Assembly: GCF_008364625.2 (NCBI RefSeq)
Contig: NZ_CP126604.1
Location: 3,038,001-3,102,000, forward strand
From: Enterobacter dykesii
GTDB lineage: Bacteria > Pseudomonadota > Gammaproteobacteria > Enterobacterales > Enterobacteriaceae
DNA length: 64,000 bases
Direction: 5' to 3'
Positions 54,942-64,000 of the stretch are shown in pieces. The translations under genes were made by a program, and so were the position numbers. The notes beneath the pieces were generated by a model that saw only the letters and a program-made list of their open reading frames with translations, made no database searches and was not told where the DNA came from. Every line of letters begins with the position of its first letter. The first letter of the stretch is position 1.

Positions 54942-56138
54942 TTAGTGGGCCACTTTTCGCGGTCGACTGGCGTAAAGATAGAAGAATATCGAGCTGGTTG
55001 CGCAAAAAGCCATCGCCCACAGCATGGGCCATGCCGTCGTAAAGGTAGCCATTGAAAGCAACGCCCCGACGATAGCGCCGATGCCGAAGCGGAACGTCCC
55101 CGCCAGGGAAGAGGCGGTGCCCGCCATATGCGGAAACTCATCCAGGATCACCGCCATCGCATTAGATGACACCATCGACACGCAGCCGACAAAGGCCGCC
55201 ACGCCAACCACCAGCGCCCAGAAGCCCACGCCCAGAAACGCGCTCACCACCAGCCAGATCGCCATCACAAACTGGATCCACAGCCCGGCGCGGAACATGT
55301 TCAGCGCCCCTACCCGCCGGACAAAACGGCTGTTGATGATGGTCATGATGAACAGGAAGACGATGTTAAGCGCGAAATAGTAGCCGAAGTGCTGCGGCGA
55401 AACGTGGTTCAGCTCGATGTAGACAAACGGCCCGGCGCTCAGGAAGGAGAACATCCCGGCGAAGCTGAACCCGCTTGCCAGCATATAGCTGAGCACGCGC
55501 TTGTGGCGAAACAGCGAGGCAAAGTTGCCGATGGTGGTTCGGATGTGGAATTTCTGACGGCGCTCGACGGGAAGCGTTTCATCAATAAAGAAGAAGATCA
55601 TCGCCGAGGCCAGCAGCGCGGCCAGGGCCAGGATCCAGAAAATCACATGCCAGCTAAACCACACCAGCACCGCACCACCGGCCATCGGGGCCACCAGCGG
55701 CGCAATCGTCGTCACCAGCATCACGAACGACATCATGCGGGAGAACTCTTCTTTCGGGTAGATATCGCGCATCAGGGCGTTAATCACCACGCTTGCCGCT
55801 GCCGCCGCCAGACCGTGGAAGAAGCGCATGATAATCAGATGATCGATGGTCTGCGCCAGCGCACAGGCAACCGCTGCGGCCGCAAAGACCAGCGTCCCGC
55901 CCAGAATGACGGGCTTGCGTCCAAGACTGTCCGCCATCGGGCCATAAAACAGCTGGCCGAGGGCAAAGCCGAGAATATAGGTGCTGAGCGTCATCTGCGC
56001 ACTGCCCGCCGGAACGCCAAACTGCGCGGAAATGACCGGCAGTGCGGGCAGGTACATATCAATAGACAGCGGCATCAGCATGGCCAGCAGGCCAAGAATG
56101 AAGACGATTTTGAACGACGAGTGTGGCCTGGTGGTCAC
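54942..56138 (-). CDS. bcr: Bicyclomycin/sulfonamide resistance MFS transporter Bcr
   Basis: 398-residue drug:H+ antiporter of the DHA1 family with twelve helices. N-terminal [20 protein letters not shown] and the loop 2-3 motif [17 protein letters not shown] are the Bcr/CflA marks. Exports bicyclomycin, and also sulfathiazole, tetracycline and cysteine in E. coli. The start is GTG at 56136-56138, with AGGAGAGC just upstream. It lies 15 bases after rsuA and is likely co-transcribed with it. Confidence 0.95.
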   Translation of the reverse strand: MTTRPHSSFKIVFILGLLAMLMPLSIDMYLPALPVISAQFGVPAGSAQMTLSTYILGFALGQLFYGPMADSLGRKPVILGGTLVFAAAAVACALAQTIDHLIIMRFFHGLAAAAASVVINALMRDIYPKEEFSRMMSFVMLVTTIAPLVAPMAGGAVLVWFSWHVIFWILALAALLASAMIFFFIDETLPVERRQKFHIRTTIGNFASLFRHKRVLSYMLASGFSFAGMFSFLSAGPFVYIELNHVSPQHFGYYFALNIVFLFIMTIINSRFVRRVGALNMFRAGLWIQFVMAIWLVVSAFLGVGFWALVVGVAAFVGCVSMVSSNAMAVILDEFPHMAGTASSLAGTFRFGIGAIVGALLSMATFTTAWPMLWAMAFCATSSIFFYLYASRPRKVAH

Positions 56139-56153
56139 AGAGCTCTCCTGAAA

Positions 56154-56861
56154 TTAGTGCGAAGGAAGACCGACGCTGGCGATCTCTTCTTCCGTTAACG
56201 GGCGATATTCGCCAGGCGCCAGGTCGGGATCGAGCTCAATCGCACCAATCCGTTCGCGATGCAGGCCAACAACGTGGTTCCCCACCGCGGCAAACATACG
56301 TTTCACCTGATGGTAACGCCCCTCGCTGATGGTCAGACGGACTTCCGTCGGCGTAATCACCTCAAGCACGGCGGGTTTGGTCAGATCTTTTTCATTATGC
56401 AGCTGAACGCCTTTCGTGAATTGCTCTGCCGTGTCATCCGACACCGGCGACTCCAGCGTGACCAGATAGGTTTTCTCGCAGTGGTGACGCGGGGAAGTAA
56501 TGCGATGCGACCACTGCCCGTCGTCGGTCATCAGCACCAGACCCGTGGTGTCGATGTCGAGGCGGCCTGCGGCGTGCAGCTTGTGCGCCACCGGTTCGTC
56601 GAGGAAATAGAGCACCGTCGGGTGATCGGGATCGTCCGTTGAGCAGACGTAGCCTTCCGGCTTGTTGAGCATGAAGTAGCGCGGACCGTGCTGCTGGGTC
56701 AGCGGATTGCCGTCATACTCCACCTGATGGTCAGGTTGCAGTTTGAACGCGCTGTCTCTCACAGTGTCGCCATCCACGGTAACGCGGCTGGCGCGAATTT
56801 CGCGCCCGGCAATAGCGCGGCTTACGCCGAGTTGCTGAGCGATAAACTTATCAAGTCGCAT
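56154..56861 (-). CDS. rsuA: 16S rRNA pseudouridine(516) synthase RsuA
   Basis: 235 residues. An N-terminal S4 RNA-binding domain ([23 protein letters not shown]) is joined to an RsuA/RluB-type catalytic domain. The catalytic Asp is in [19 protein letters not shown], and [13 protein letters not shown] and [23 protein letters not shown] are family motifs. It modifies U516 of 16S rRNA during 30S assembly. Slightly longer than the E. coli protein (231) at the C-terminus. Divergent from radD. Confidence 0.96.
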   Translation of the reverse strand: MRLDKFIAQQLGVSRAIAGREIRASRVTVDGDTVRDSAFKLQPDHQVEYDGNPLTQQHGPRYFMLNKPEGYVCSTDDPDHPTVLYFLDEPVAHKLHAAGRLDIDTTGLVLMTDDGQWSHRITSPRHHCEKTYLVTLESPVSDDTAEQFTKGVQLHNEKDLTKPAVLEVITPTEVRLTISEGRYHQVKRMFAAVGNHVVGLHRERIGAIELDPDLAPGEYRPLTEEEIASVGLPSH

Positions 56862-57013
56862 GAAATCTTTTTAGCCTTAATGGTGCTGGAAGTCGGACAA
56901 CAGGTCCGAAAAAAGAAGCAGTCTGGAACGGTTCAGTATAATGGTCTGGTTGCGCCACTCAAGGGAAAAAGTTTCGTGGCATACTATGTGCGGAATAACG
57001 AAACCGAGACCCC

Positions 57014-58774
57014 ATGACTTTTACACTTCGTCCCTATCAGCAGGAAGCCGTTAACGCCACCCTCGCCTGGTTCCGTAAACATCGCGAGCCGGCGGCGATT
57101 GTGCTCCCGACCGGCGCAGGCAAAAGCCTGGTCATCGCCGAACTGGCGCGTCTGGCCCGCGGTCGCGTGCTTGTGCTGGCGCACGTCAAAGAGCTCGTCG
57201 CGCAAAACCATGCCAAGTATTGTGCGCTTGGGCTGGAGGCCGATATTTTCGCCGCCGGGTTAAAGCGTAAAGAGAGCCACGGCAAAGTGGTCTTTGGCAG
57301 CGTGCAGTCGGTGGCGCGCAATCTGGACCTGTTTCGCAGCGAATTTTCGCTGCTGATTGTCGACGAATGTCACCGCATCAGCGATGACGACGACAGCCAA
57401 TATCAGCAAATCCTGTCCCACCTGAAAGAGGTGAACCCTCATCTGCGCCTGCTGGGCCTGACGGCGACCCCGTTTCGCCTGGGGAAAGGCTGGATCTATC
57501 GCTACCATTATCACGGCATGGTGCGCGGCGATGACAAAGCCCTGTTCAGCGACTGCATCTACGAACTTCCGCTGCGCTACATGATTAAACATGGCTACCT
57601 GACGCCGCCTGAACGGCTGGATATGCCGGTGGTACAGTACGATTTCAGCCGCCTGCAGGCGCAGAGCAACGGCTTATTCAGCGAAGCGGATCTCAACCAG
57701 GAGCTGAAAAAGCAGAAGCGCATTACGCCGCATATTATCAGCCAGATTGAGGAGTTCGCCGCGACGCGCAAGGGGGTAATGATCTTTGCCGCCACCGTTG
57801 AGCACGCGCGTGAAATCACTGGATTACTGCCCGCTGGCGACGCGGCGTTAATCACCGGCGAGACGCCCGGCCCGGAGCGCGACCGCCTGATTGAGGCCTT
57901 TAAAGCCCAGCAGTTCCGCTATCTGGTTAACGTGTCGGTGTTGACCACCGGCTTTGACGCCCCGCACGTCGACCTGATCGCCATTTTGCGCCCGACCGAA
58001 TCGGTCAGTCTGTATCAGCAAATTGTTGGCCGCGGCCTGCGTCTGGCCCCGGGGAAAACCGACTGCCTGATTCTGGATTATGCCGGCAACCCGCACGATC
58101 TCTATACGCCTGAGGTCGGCGCGCCAAAAGGGAAAAGCGACAACGTGCCCGTGCAGGTCTTTTGCCCTGCCTGCGGGTTTGCCAACACCTTCTGGGGAAA
58201 AACCACCGCCGACGGTACGCTGATCGAACATTTTGGCCGCCGCTGTCAGGGCTGGTTTGAAGATGATGACGGGCACCGCGAGCAGTGCGATTTTCGCTTC
58301 CGCTTTAAAAACTGCCCACAGTGCAATGCCGAAAACGACATTGCCGCTCGCCGCTGCCGGGAATGCGACACGGTGCTGGTTGACCCGGACGACATGCTGA
58401 AAGCGGCGCTAAAGCTGAAAGATGCCCTGGTGCTGCGCTGTTCCGGCATGGCGCTGCAGCCCGGCGCCGATGAAAAAGGCGAGTGGCTGAAAATCACCTA
58501 TTACGACGAAGACGGGGCGGACGTCAGCGAGCGCTTTCGGGTTCAGACGCCTGCCCAGCGAATGGCCTTCGAACAGCTGTTTATCCGCCCGCATACCCGA
58601 ACGCCGGGCGTTCCCCTGCGCTGGATAACCGTAGCCGATATCGTGCGCCAGCAGGTGTTATTGCGCCATCCGGATTTTGTCGTCGCCCGTAAGAAAGGCC
58701 AGTTCTGGCAGGTGCGCGAGAAGCTCTTTGACTACGAAGGTCGCTTCCGTCGCGCCAACGAATTGCGCGGTTAG
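57014..58774 (+). CDS. radD: Superfamily 2 DNA repair helicase-like RadD (YejH)
   Basis: 586-residue SF2 ATPase. Motif I is [13 protein letters not shown] at about residues 36-48, motif II DECH (IVDECHRIS), motif III GLTATPF, and motif [18 protein letters not shown]-terminal zinc region has Cys pairs FCPACGF, CQGWF...CDFRF and CPQCNAEN...CRECD. E. coli RadD interacts with SSB and promotes RecA-mediated recombinational repair. Only a short intergenic gap separates it from rplY. Confidence 0.95.
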   Translation: MTFTLRPYQQEAVNATLAWFRKHREPAAIVLPTGAGKSLVIAELARLARGRVLVLAHVKELVAQNHAKYCALGLEADIFAAGLKRKESHGKVVFGSVQSVARNLDLFRSEFSLLIVDECHRISDDDDSQYQQILSHLKEVNPHLRLLGLTATPFRLGKGWIYRYHYHGMVRGDDKALFSDCIYELPLRYMIKHGYLTPPERLDMPVVQYDFSRLQAQSNGLFSEADLNQELKKQKRITPHIISQIEEFAATRKGVMIFAATVEHAREITGLLPAGDAALITGETPGPERDRLIEAFKAQQFRYLVNVSVLTTGFDAPHVDLIAILRPTESVSLYQQIVGRGLRLAPGKTDCLILDYAGNPHDLYTPEVGAPKGKSDNVPVQVFCPACGFANTFWGKTTADGTLIEHFGRRCQGWFEDDDGHREQCDFRFRFKNCPQCNAENDIAARRCRECDTVLVDPDDMLKAALKLKDALVLRCSGMALQPGADEKGEWLKITYYDEDGADVSERFRVQTPAQRMAFEQLFIRPHTRTPGVPLRWITVADIVRQQVLLRHPDFVVARKKGQFWQVREKLFDYEGRFRRANELRG

Positions 58775-58784
58775 CGGGACTTTT

Positions 58785-58899
58785 CATTGATGTGAGGGGC
58801 ATTTGAGTATAAAATGCCGCCCGCTTCACATCCGTGAGGCAGAACACTCACCTGCTGCTGGGTCGCCTGTAGTAGGGTTTTAAATACAGAGAGAAATCA
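58785..58899 (+). promoter_or_regulatory. rplY promoter and structured leader
   Basis: A TATAAA -10 at 58808-58813 with an upstream TTGATG/CATTGA -35-like element points to a start near 58820. The leader can form two hairpins, GTGAG/CTCAC (about 58834-58850) and CCTGCT/AGTAGG (about 58851-58876), before a weak AGAGAG ribosome site. E. coli rplY is known to be autoregulated by L25 binding its own leader, and this structured leader is consistent with that. The pairing was drawn by eye. Confidence 0.6.
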
Positions 58900-59184
58900 A
58901 TGTTCACTATCGAAGCAGAAGTACGTAACGTGCAGGGTAAGGGTGCGAGCCGCCGCCTGCGTAACGCTAACAAGTTCCCGGCTATCGTTTACGGTGGCGA
59001 AGCTGCTCCAGTTGCAATCGAACTGGATCACGACAAACTGTGGAACCTGCAGACCAAAGCTGAATTCTACAGCGAAGTTCTGACCATCGTTGTTGGCGGT
59101 AAAGAAGAAAAAGTGAAAGTTCAGGCTGTTCAGCGTCACGCGTTCAAGCCAAAACTGACTCACATCGACTTCGTTCGCGCGTAA
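58900..59184 (+). CDS. rplY: 50S ribosomal protein L25
   Basis: 94 residues, the short form without the CTC domain, as in E. coli. [25 protein letters not shown] is the family start, with [20 protein letters not shown] at the C-terminus. It binds loop E of 5S rRNA in the central protuberance. Codon choice is visibly biased to highly used codons (AAC, GGT, CTG, GTT), as expected for a ribosomal protein. A strong terminator follows. Confidence 0.98.
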   Translation: MFTIEAEVRNVQGKGASRRLRNANKFPAIVYGGEAAPVAIELDHDKLWNLQTKAEFYSEVLTIVVGGKEEKVKVQAVQRHAFKPKLTHIDFVRA

Positions 59185-59198
59185 TCGCAAACTCGTCG

Positions 59199-59229
59199 AA
59201 AAAAAACCCCGCTTCTGCGGGGTTTTTTT
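59199..59229. terminator. Bidirectional terminator between rplY and yejK
   Basis: A-run, stem ACCCCGC-TTCT-GCGGGGT, T7 run. It lies 14 bases after the rplY stop and 7 bases before the yejK stop. Confidence 0.93.
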
Positions 59230-59236
59230 ATGGCTG

Positions 59237-60244
59237 TTATTTCCCACCCGAGGTGCGGCGCTGAAGCTGATCGCGCAGGTTCGGCGGCGTACCTTTAATG
59301 GTCAGCGTATCGGTGGCCGGATCCCAGAAGATGCGTTCCCCCAGCAACATCGCATCAAAGTTAATGGTTAACCCACCGCCGCTACCGGCAAACTTGGTCA
59401 ACTGACGCAGCGTACTGCGATCGGCCGGGAAGCTCTCTTCAAGCTCATAGCCTTTCTCCGCGGTGAATTCCTGGAAGCTGACTTCGCTGACGCCCGCCAG
59501 CTCTTTTGACAGGGACTCCAGCTCGATCTCCTCCCCTGCCTGCAGCTGTTCGTTGCAGTAGCTGTATACCTGCTGACGCACGGTCTGGCGCTCAGATTTA
59601 TCGAGCTGCGCTTCAGCCGTAAAGTCGTCAACCGCCTGGAGCAGCCCTTTATTCTGCGCTTTAGCGTTGAGCCCTTCGCTGGCACCGAGGAAATCCATAA
59701 AGAAATCCGCCACTTTGCGGCCCACGCGTCCCTTCAGGAAAGTCAGGTAGCGGGTTGACTCCGGGTTGGTTTCCCATTCGGTCAAATCAATACGCGCCAC
59801 GATATCCGCATGGTTGATATCCAGATAATGCGTTGAGCTGATATCCAGCTGCTCGTTCACGCGCATGCTGCTTAAGTTATTCAGCACGGTAACCAGCAGA
59901 TACTCTACCGCCAGGTAGCGATAGTGGCAGAACAGCACGATCCCACCGTCGGCGAACGGATATTTCGCCAGCTCGTCGCGCAGACGCCCGGTTGCGGCGC
60001 GGCTAAACGCGAGGAAATCCTCTTCGCCCTGACGCTGCAGGCGCAGGCTATCGGCCAGTTCACTCTCTTCGCTGAACAGACCATAGGCTTTATTTTTGGC
60101 GCTGTAGACGCGATGCAGCTCTGCCATCATCTCCACCACGGTCGCCGTGGGTTCCAGTAACGAATCGCGCAGCACCACTTCAAGGGTTTGCTCATCACGC
60201 TTGATAAGCTGGTGCAAGGCAATCTGGTTGATTTCCAGACTCAT
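59237..60244 (-). CDS. yejK: Nucleoid-associated protein YejK (NdpA)
   Basis: 335-residue member of the NdpA/YejK family (Pfam NA37). It starts [18 protein letters not shown] and carries the family blocks [19 protein letters not shown] and [23 protein letters not shown]. The E. coli protein is associated with the nucleoid and interacts with DNA gyrase and topoisomerase IV. A GGAGAG ribosome site precedes the ATG. Divergent from yejL across about 130 bases. Confidence 0.95.
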   Translation of the reverse strand: MSLEINQIALHQLIKRDEQTLEVVLRDSLLEPTATVVEMMAELHRVYSAKNKAYGLFSEESELADSLRLQRQGEEDFLAFSRAATGRLRDELAKYPFADGGIVLFCHYRYLAVEYLLVTVLNNLSSMRVNEQLDISSTHYLDINHADIVARIDLTEWETNPESTRYLTFLKGRVGRKVADFFMDFLGASEGLNAKAQNKGLLQAVDDFTAEAQLDKSERQTVRQQVYSYCNEQLQAGEEIELESLSKELAGVSEVSFQEFTAEKGYELEESFPADRSTLRQLTKFAGSGGGLTINFDAMLLGERIFWDPATDTLTIKGTPPNLRDQLQRRTSGGK

Positions 60245-60378
60245 GATAAACTCTCCTTTTAGACCGGGCGGTATTCAACCACCACCAGGACATGTGTGCA
60301 ACAACAGATAAAAAAGGGGAAAAAAAGCTGTTGCTACGGTAATATGTTGCCCTTTCATCAACAAACTGATTTTGATTT

Positions 60379-60606
60379 ATGCCACAACATTCCCGCTACA
60401 GTGATGAACACGTTGAACAACTGCTCAGTGAGCTGGTCAACGTACTGGAAAAACATAAAACGCCGACCGATCTCTCCCTGATGGTTTTGGGAAATATGGT
60501 CACCAACCTGATTAACACCAGCGTTGCTCCGGCTCAGCGTCAGGCGATCGCAAAATCTTTCGCCCAGGCTTTACAGTCGTCCGTCAGCAACGACCCGGCC
60601 CATTAA
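60379..60606 (+). CDS. yejL: YejL family protein (UPF0352)
   Basis: 75-residue small cytosolic alpha-helical protein, same length as E. coli YejL. Key segments are [21 protein letters not shown] and [19 protein letters not shown]0352 members form dimers and have no known function. It precedes yejM by 19 bases and is probably in one operon with it. Confidence 0.93.
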   Translation: MPQHSRYSDEHVEQLLSELVNVLEKHKTPTDLSLMVLGNMVTNLINTSVAPAQRQAIAKSFAQALQSSVSNDPAH

Positions 60607-60625
60607 GGGATACGAACAACAGTTT

Positions 60626-62386
60626 ATGGTGACGAATCGTCAGCGCTACCGTGAAAAAGTCTCCCAGATGGTCAGCTGGGGGCACTGGTTTGCCCTGTTC
60701 AACATTCTGCTGGCGACGGCCATTGGCTGTCGTTATCTGTTTGTCGCAGACTGGCCAACAACGCTAACCGGGCGTATTTACTCCTGGATAAGCGTTGTCG
60801 GTCACTTTAGCTTTTTGGTTTTCGCCACCTATCTGCTGATCCTGTTCCCCCTGACGTTTATCGTCATGTCGCAGCGTCTGATGCGATTCTTGTCCGCCAT
60901 CCTTGCGACGGTGGGGATGACGCTGCTGCTTATCGACAGTGAAGTGTTCACCCGCTTCCACCTGCATCTCAACCCCATCGTCTGGGAACTGGTGATTAAC
61001 CCCGACCAGAACGAAACGGCCCGCGACTGGCAGCTGATGTTTATCAGCGTCCCGGTGATCCTGTTGATTGAGATGCTGTTCGCCACCTGGAGCTGGCAAA
61101 AGCTCCGCAGCCTGACCCGGCGACGCCATTATGCGAAGCCCGTCGCCGCGCTCTTCTTCGTCTCCTTTATCAGTTCGCACATCATGTATATCTGGGCGGA
61201 TGCGAACTTCTATCGCCCGATTACCATGCAGCGTGCGAACCTGCCGCTCTCATACCCGATGACGGCCCGTCGCTTCCTCGAGAAACACGGCCTGCTTGAT
61301 GCGCAGGAGTACCAGCGCCGTCTCATCGAGCAGGGTAACCCGGAAGCCGTCAGCGTTCAGTATCCTTTGAGCGACCTGAACTACCGCGATATGGGACGCG
61401 GGCAAAACGTCCTGCTGATCACCGTCGATGGCCTGAACTATTCCCGCTTCGAGAAGCAGATGCCTGCGCTGGCCGCTTTCGCGAGTCAGAACGTCTCGTT
61501 TACTCAGCATATGAGCTCCGGTAACACAACCGATGCTGGCATCTTTGGCCTGTTCTATGGCATTTCAGCCGGCTACATGGACGGCGTACTGTCTACCCGC
61601 ACGCCTGCGGCGCTGATCACCGGGCTGAATCAGCAAGGCTATCAGCTAGGGTTGTTCTCCTCCGATGGCTTTAACAGCCCGCTCTACCGTCAGGCGCTGC
61701 TGTCCGATTTCTCACTACCGACGGCGCAAAATCAGTCCGACGCGCAGACCGCCAGCCAATGGATAAACTGGCTGCAGCGCTACGCCCAGGAAGATAACCG
61801 CTGGTTCTCATGGGTTGCCTTTAACGGCACAACGCTTGCCAACAGCAATAAAAGTGACTTTGCGCGCCGCTACGGCCGTGCGGCTGGCGATGTTGATGCG
61901 CAGATAGGCCGCGTGCTTGACGCGCTTCGCGAGTCGGGCAAGCTGGACAATACCGTGGTGATCGTGACCGCGGGCCATGGCATCCCGCTAGGTGACGAGA
62001 CGAAGAGTATGAGCTGGTCTCGCCCGAATCTGCAGGTTCCACTGGTGATCCACTGGCCAGGCACCCCGGCGCAGCGCATCAATATGCTCACCGAGCATAA
62101 AGATGTGATGACCACCCTGATGCAACGCCTGCTGCACGTCAGCACGCCAGCAAACGAGTATTCGCAGGGGCAGGATCTCTTCAGCGCCGCGCGCCGCCAC
62201 AGCTGGGTGACGGCGGCGGGGAATAATACGCTGGTGGTGACCACGCCGAAGCTGACGCTGGTGCTGAACAGCAACGGGAATTATCAGACGTATAATCTGC
62301 AGGGTGAACGGTTAAAAGACCAGAAGCCGCAGCTGAGCCTGCTGCTGCAGGTCCTGACGGATGAGAAGCGTTTCATCGCTAACTGA
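60626..62386 (+). CDS. yejM: Cardiolipin-binding LPS-homeostasis protein YejM (PbgA/LapC)
   Basis: 586 residues from MVTNRQRYREK, same as E. coli. Five N-terminal membrane helices (for example HFSFLVFATYLLILFPLTFIV) are followed by a basic linker (about 190-245) and a periplasmic alkaline-phosphatase/sulfatase-like domain. That domain has VLLITVDGLNYSRF and SSGNTTDAGIFGLFYG at the former active site. YejM senses lipid A and restrains LapB-FtsH turnover of LpxC, and is essential in E. coli. The frame reaches back to 60524 within yejL, but the ATG at 60626 is the family start. Confidence 0.96.
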   Translation: MVTNRQRYREKVSQMVSWGHWFALFNILLATAIGCRYLFVADWPTTLTGRIYSWISVVGHFSFLVFATYLLILFPLTFIVMSQRLMRFLSAILATVGMTLLLIDSEVFTRFHLHLNPIVWELVINPDQNETARDWQLMFISVPVILLIEMLFATWSWQKLRSLTRRRHYAKPVAALFFVSFISSHIMYIWADANFYRPITMQRANLPLSYPMTARRFLEKHGLLDAQEYQRRLIEQGNPEAVSVQYPLSDLNYRDMGRGQNVLLITVDGLNYSRFEKQMPALAAFASQNVSFTQHMSSGNTTDAGIFGLFYGISAGYMDGVLSTRTPAALITGLNQQGYQLGLFSSDGFNSPLYRQALLSDFSLPTAQNQSDAQTASQWINWLQRYAQEDNRWFSWVAFNGTTLANSNKSDFARRYGRAAGDVDAQIGRVLDALRESGKLDNTVVIVTAGHGIPLGDETKSMSWSRPNLQVPLVIHWPGTPAQRINMLTEHKDVMTTLMQRLLHVSTPANEYSQGQDLFSAARRHSWVTAAGNNTLVVTTPKLTLVLNSNGNYQTYNLQGERLKDQKPQLSLLLQVLTDEKRFIAN

Positions 62387-62458
62387 TTAATAATAAACCA
62401 GTTAGCGACGGATTCCCTTGCATTCAAAACGGAATCGAGTAGTATTCTTTTTATGCGT

Positions 62459-62535
62459 CGGCACGTAGCGCAGCCTGGTAGCGCACCGTCATGGGGTGTC
62501 GGGGGTCGGAGGTTCAAATCCTCTCGTGCCGACCA
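62459..62535 (+). tRNA. proL: tRNA-Pro, anticodon GGG
   Basis: 77 bases with encoded CCA end. The acceptor stem CGGCACG pairs with CGTGCCG. The D-arm is GCGCAGCCTGGTAGCGC, the anticodon loop ATGGGGT holds GGG at 62493-62495, and the T-arm GGAGGTTCAAATCCTC has the TTCAAAT loop. It appears identical to E. coli proL, which follows yejM there as well. It reads CCC and CCU. A terminator hairpin follows 13 bases downstream. Confidence 0.98.
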
Positions 62536-62548
62536 AAAACACATTGAA

Positions 62549-62572
62549 AACCAGCCTGATGGCTGGTTTTTT
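62549..62572 (+). terminator. Terminator of tRNA-Pro
   Basis: Stem AACCAGCC-TGAT-GGCTGGTT followed by a T-run. The last bases overlap the stop codon of the MFS remnant on the other strand. Confidence 0.88.
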
Positions 62573-62801
62573 ATTTCGCTTCGTCCGGCGTTTTGCGCAG
62601 ATACACCAGCGTAACCAGACAAATCACCGCTCCGGCATAAAACGTATATTCCGCGCCAAACGTATCCCATATTGCCCCTGCCCCCAGGCCAATGACCCAC
62701 CAGCAGCCTTTCCCGAGACGCTTTAGGTACTCTTTTTTGATGGGGTTCGTGCGTTTATGTTCGACGGGCGTTTTCGGCTCATGAAGGCCGAAGAAAATCA
62801 T
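62571..62801 (-). pseudogene. Internally deleted MFS transporter remnant
   Basis: About 76 residues from the ATG at 62801. The first part (LHEPKTPVEHKRTNPIKKEYLKRLGKGCWWVIGLG) looks like the central cytoplasmic loop and start of TM7 of an MFS exporter. The last part (AIWDTFGAEYTFYAGAVICLVTLVYL) looks like the final periplasmic loop and TM12. They are joined directly at about residue 38 in a Gly-Ala stretch, so some 130 residues between them and the whole first half are missing. A terminator at 62809-62838 lies just upstream, so the piece is probably not expressed as a transporter. It lies next to a tRNA gene. Confidence 0.7.
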
Positions 62802-62808
62802 CTGATGT

Positions 62809-62838
62809 AAAAAAACCAGCCCGCAGGCTGGCTTTTTT
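62809..62838. terminator. Bidirectional terminator after the DUF2534 gene
   Basis: A7, stem CCAGCC-CGCA-GGCTGG, C, T6. On the minus strand it lies 16 bases after the DUF2534 gene and would isolate the MFS remnant from that promoter. Confidence 0.88.
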
Positions 62839-62853
62839 ATCTGAAGTGAATGC

Positions 62854-63114
62854 TTAGCGCTTCTCACGTCCACCCAGGAAGAAGATGCCCAGCGGGATGG
62901 CCAGCAGAACGGTGAACACCAGGCTGTAGACAAAGATCATCGCCGACTGCAGGACATACATGCTTGTTGTCCAGGCAGAGAGAGGAATGTTGTACTGTTC
63001 GATGACGCCAACAATAGTGGCCCGTCCCACGCACGCGGCGGCAATCATAAATACGACCAGCAGCGCCAGGAGGAATTTGCGGCCTTCAGGCGTTTTCAGT
63101 TTTGCACGAACCAT
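62854..63114 (-). CDS. DUF2534 family small membrane protein, YnaJ-like
   Basis: 86 residues. A basic N-terminus (MVRAKLKTPEGRKF) leads into two hydrophobic helices (LLALLVVFMIAAACVG and AMIFVYSLVFTVLLAIPLGIFFLGG) with a conserved middle ATIVGVIEQYNIPLSAWTTSMYVLQ. From memory this matches E. coli YnaJ (DUF2534), a stress-linked small inner-membrane protein, though ynaJ is at another locus there. AAGGGAAGAGA precedes the ATG. Function is unknown. Confidence 0.8.
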   Translation of the reverse strand: MVRAKLKTPEGRKFLLALLVVFMIAAACVGRATIVGVIEQYNIPLSAWTTSMYVLQSAMIFVYSLVFTVLLAIPLGIFFLGGREKR

Positions 63115-63317
63115 CTCTCTTCCCTTTCACAGATGAATAACAATATATAGGGTCTAAAATAACACGAACTGGCACCCGACTCCACATCAGCATAAAAAAC
63201 CACTAAACAGGCAAATAAAAAGCGCATAACACTATCATTAGTGAAAAAGTAAGTAAATAACACCGGTCATTCATCGTTGTTATGTTACCCTGCGCAGGAT
63301 CGTTTTGACATAAAGGA

Positions 63318-63827
63318 ATGACAATGAAAAACGCACCTAAATTTGCCATCGCCCTCATCGCCGCCGCGTGCGTCAGCAGCAGCGCTTTCGCCAGCGGAAC
63401 CCCAAAAGAGCAGCCGCTGGAAAAAGTTGCCCCGTATCCGAAAGCGGAAAAAGGGATGAAGCGTCAGGTGATTCAGCTGCCGGTTCAGCAGGATGAAGGG
63501 AACTTCAAAGTGGAACTGTTAATTGGCAAGACGCTGGAAGTGGACTGCAACCAGCACCGTCTGGGCGGTCAGCTGGAAAGTAAAACCCTGGAAGGCTGGG
63601 GTTACGACTATTACGTTTTTGACAAAGTGACCTCGCCGGTCTCCACCATGATGGCCTGCCCGGACGGCAAGAAAGAGAAGAAATTTGTAACGGCGTATCT
63701 GGGCGACAACAGTCTGTTGCGCTACAACAGCAAGCTACCGATCGTGGTGTATACGCCTGAAAACGTAGAGGTGAAGTATCGCGTGTGGAAGGCAGATGAG
63801 ACTGTCGGACAAGCGGTAGTACGTTAA
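63318..63827 (+). CDS. eco: Ecotin, periplasmic serine protease inhibitor
   Basis: 169 residues. Signal peptide to [10 protein letters not shown] (about residue 25). The mature part contains [23 protein letters not shown] and the reactive loop [14 protein letters not shown], with the P1 Met and the Cys that forms the disulfide with the Cys in EVDCNQHRL. Ecotin dimers block trypsin, chymotrypsin, elastase and other S1 proteases. Convergent with mqo, with a repeat between them. The 203-base gap upstream carries its promoter and that of the DUF2534 gene. Confidence 0.97.
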   Translation: MTMKNAPKFAIALIAAACVSSSAFASGTPKEQPLEKVAPYPKAEKGMKRQVIQLPVQQDEGNFKVELLIGKTLEVDCNQHRLGGQLESKTLEGWGYDYYVFDKVTSPVSTMMACPDGKKEKKFVTAYLGDNSLLRYNSKLPIVVYTPENVEVKYRVWKADETVGQAVVR

Positions 63828-63878
63828 AAATAAGTAGGGTGGCGGCTTCGCCTTACCCGACCCGGAAAGGGTGCGCTC

Positions 63879-63960
63879 TGGTGCCCTCACCCCAACCCTC
63901 TCCCACCGGGAGAGGGAGAAAACACTAAAAACGGTAACGGATGTTACCGTTTTGCTTTTA
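63879..63960 (+). repeat. REP-like element fused to a terminator hairpin (copy E)
   Basis: GGTGCCCTCACCCCAACCC leads into CTCTCCCACCGGGAGAG, then into the hairpin AAAACGGTAAC/GTTACCGTTTT (63928-63953) and GCTTTTA. It is almost the same as copy C and as the reverse of copy A. It lies between the convergent genes eco and mqo and would end the eco transcript. Confidence 0.85.
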
Positions 63961-63962
63961 CC

Positions 63963-64000
63963 TTACAGCGCGATATCCGCAACCGGTTTGTTTTCCGGCT
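63963..64000 (-). CDS. mqo: 3' end of a gene, probably malate:quinone oxidoreductase
   Basis: Only the last 11 complete codons are inside the window. On the minus strand they read PENKPVADIAL then TAA. The assignment rests mainly on position: mqo is convergent with eco in E. coli. Mqo oxidises malate to oxaloacetate with electrons to quinone. Confidence 0.55.
   Translation of the reverse strand, partial: PENKPVADIAL

Noticed and set aside
62459..63317. Integrated island or attachment site at tRNA-Pro
   Set aside because: tRNA genes are common integration sites, but no integrase, no duplicated tRNA 3' end and no phage-like genes are seen in the following 1.5 kb.

Overview
The window is enterobacterial chromosome. 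Almost every gene matches an Escherichia coli K-12 gene in identity, length and order from the dld to mqo part of the map (dld-pbpG-yohC-yohD-yohF-mdtQ-yohP ... dusC-yohJK-cdd-sanA ... mglCAB-galS-yeiB-folE ... yeiG-cirA-lysP-yeiE-yeiH-nfo-fruAKB-setB-yeiW-efpL ... yeiQ-yeiR-lpxT-mepS-pdeN-yejABEF-yejG-bcr-rsuA-radD-rplY-yejK-yejL-yejM-tRNA-Pro ... eco-mqo). The proteins are diverged from E. coli by an amount typical of Enterobacter or a close relative. I infer an Enterobacter cloacae-complex-like organism, from protein similarity recalled rather than searched.

Layout. 1-7.2 kb: D-lactate dehydrogenase, a GNAT acetyltransferase, PBP7, small membrane proteins, an SDR, an intact MdtQ and the 27-residue YohP. 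7.2-13.2 kb: an aryl-beta-glucoside cluster (carbohydrate porin, BglG/LicT antiterminator, PTS EIIBCA, 6-phospho-beta-glucosidase) absent from this place in E. coli, with three antiterminator-terminator RNA elements. 13.3-18.9 kb: dusC, yohJK, cdd, sanA, then a glutamine-synthetase-family gene where E. coli has yeiS-preTA. 18.9-25.9 kb: the mglBAC galactose transporter with galS, then yeiB and folE. 26-34 kb: an extra MFS gene, yeiG, cirA, lysP, yeiE and yeiH. 34-40 kb: nfo, fruBKA, setB. 40-46 kb: yeiW, efpL, a uxuA gene inserted divergently to yeiQ, yeiR, lpxT. 46-55 kb: mepS, pdeN, the yejABEF oligopeptide transporter, yejG, bcr. 56-64 kb: rsuA, radD, rplY, yejK, yejL, yejM, tRNA-Pro(GGG), a deleted MFS remnant, a DUF2534 gene, ecotin, and the last codons of mqo.

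Themes. Much of the window is sugar uptake and its control: beta-glucosides by RNA antitermination, galactose by GalS/CRP, fructose by Cra, hexuronate by uxuA/yeiQ. A second theme is envelope upkeep (PBP7, MepS, LpxT, YejM, SanA, porin, CirA). No phage, integron, CRISPR or transposase was seen. I found no clearly new multi-gene system. The most interesting signals are non-coding: a dispersed REP-plus-terminator composite repeat at convergent gene ends, three RAT elements in one cluster, a well-formed Pho box before mepS, and a terminator hairpin that contains the nfo ribosome binding site.
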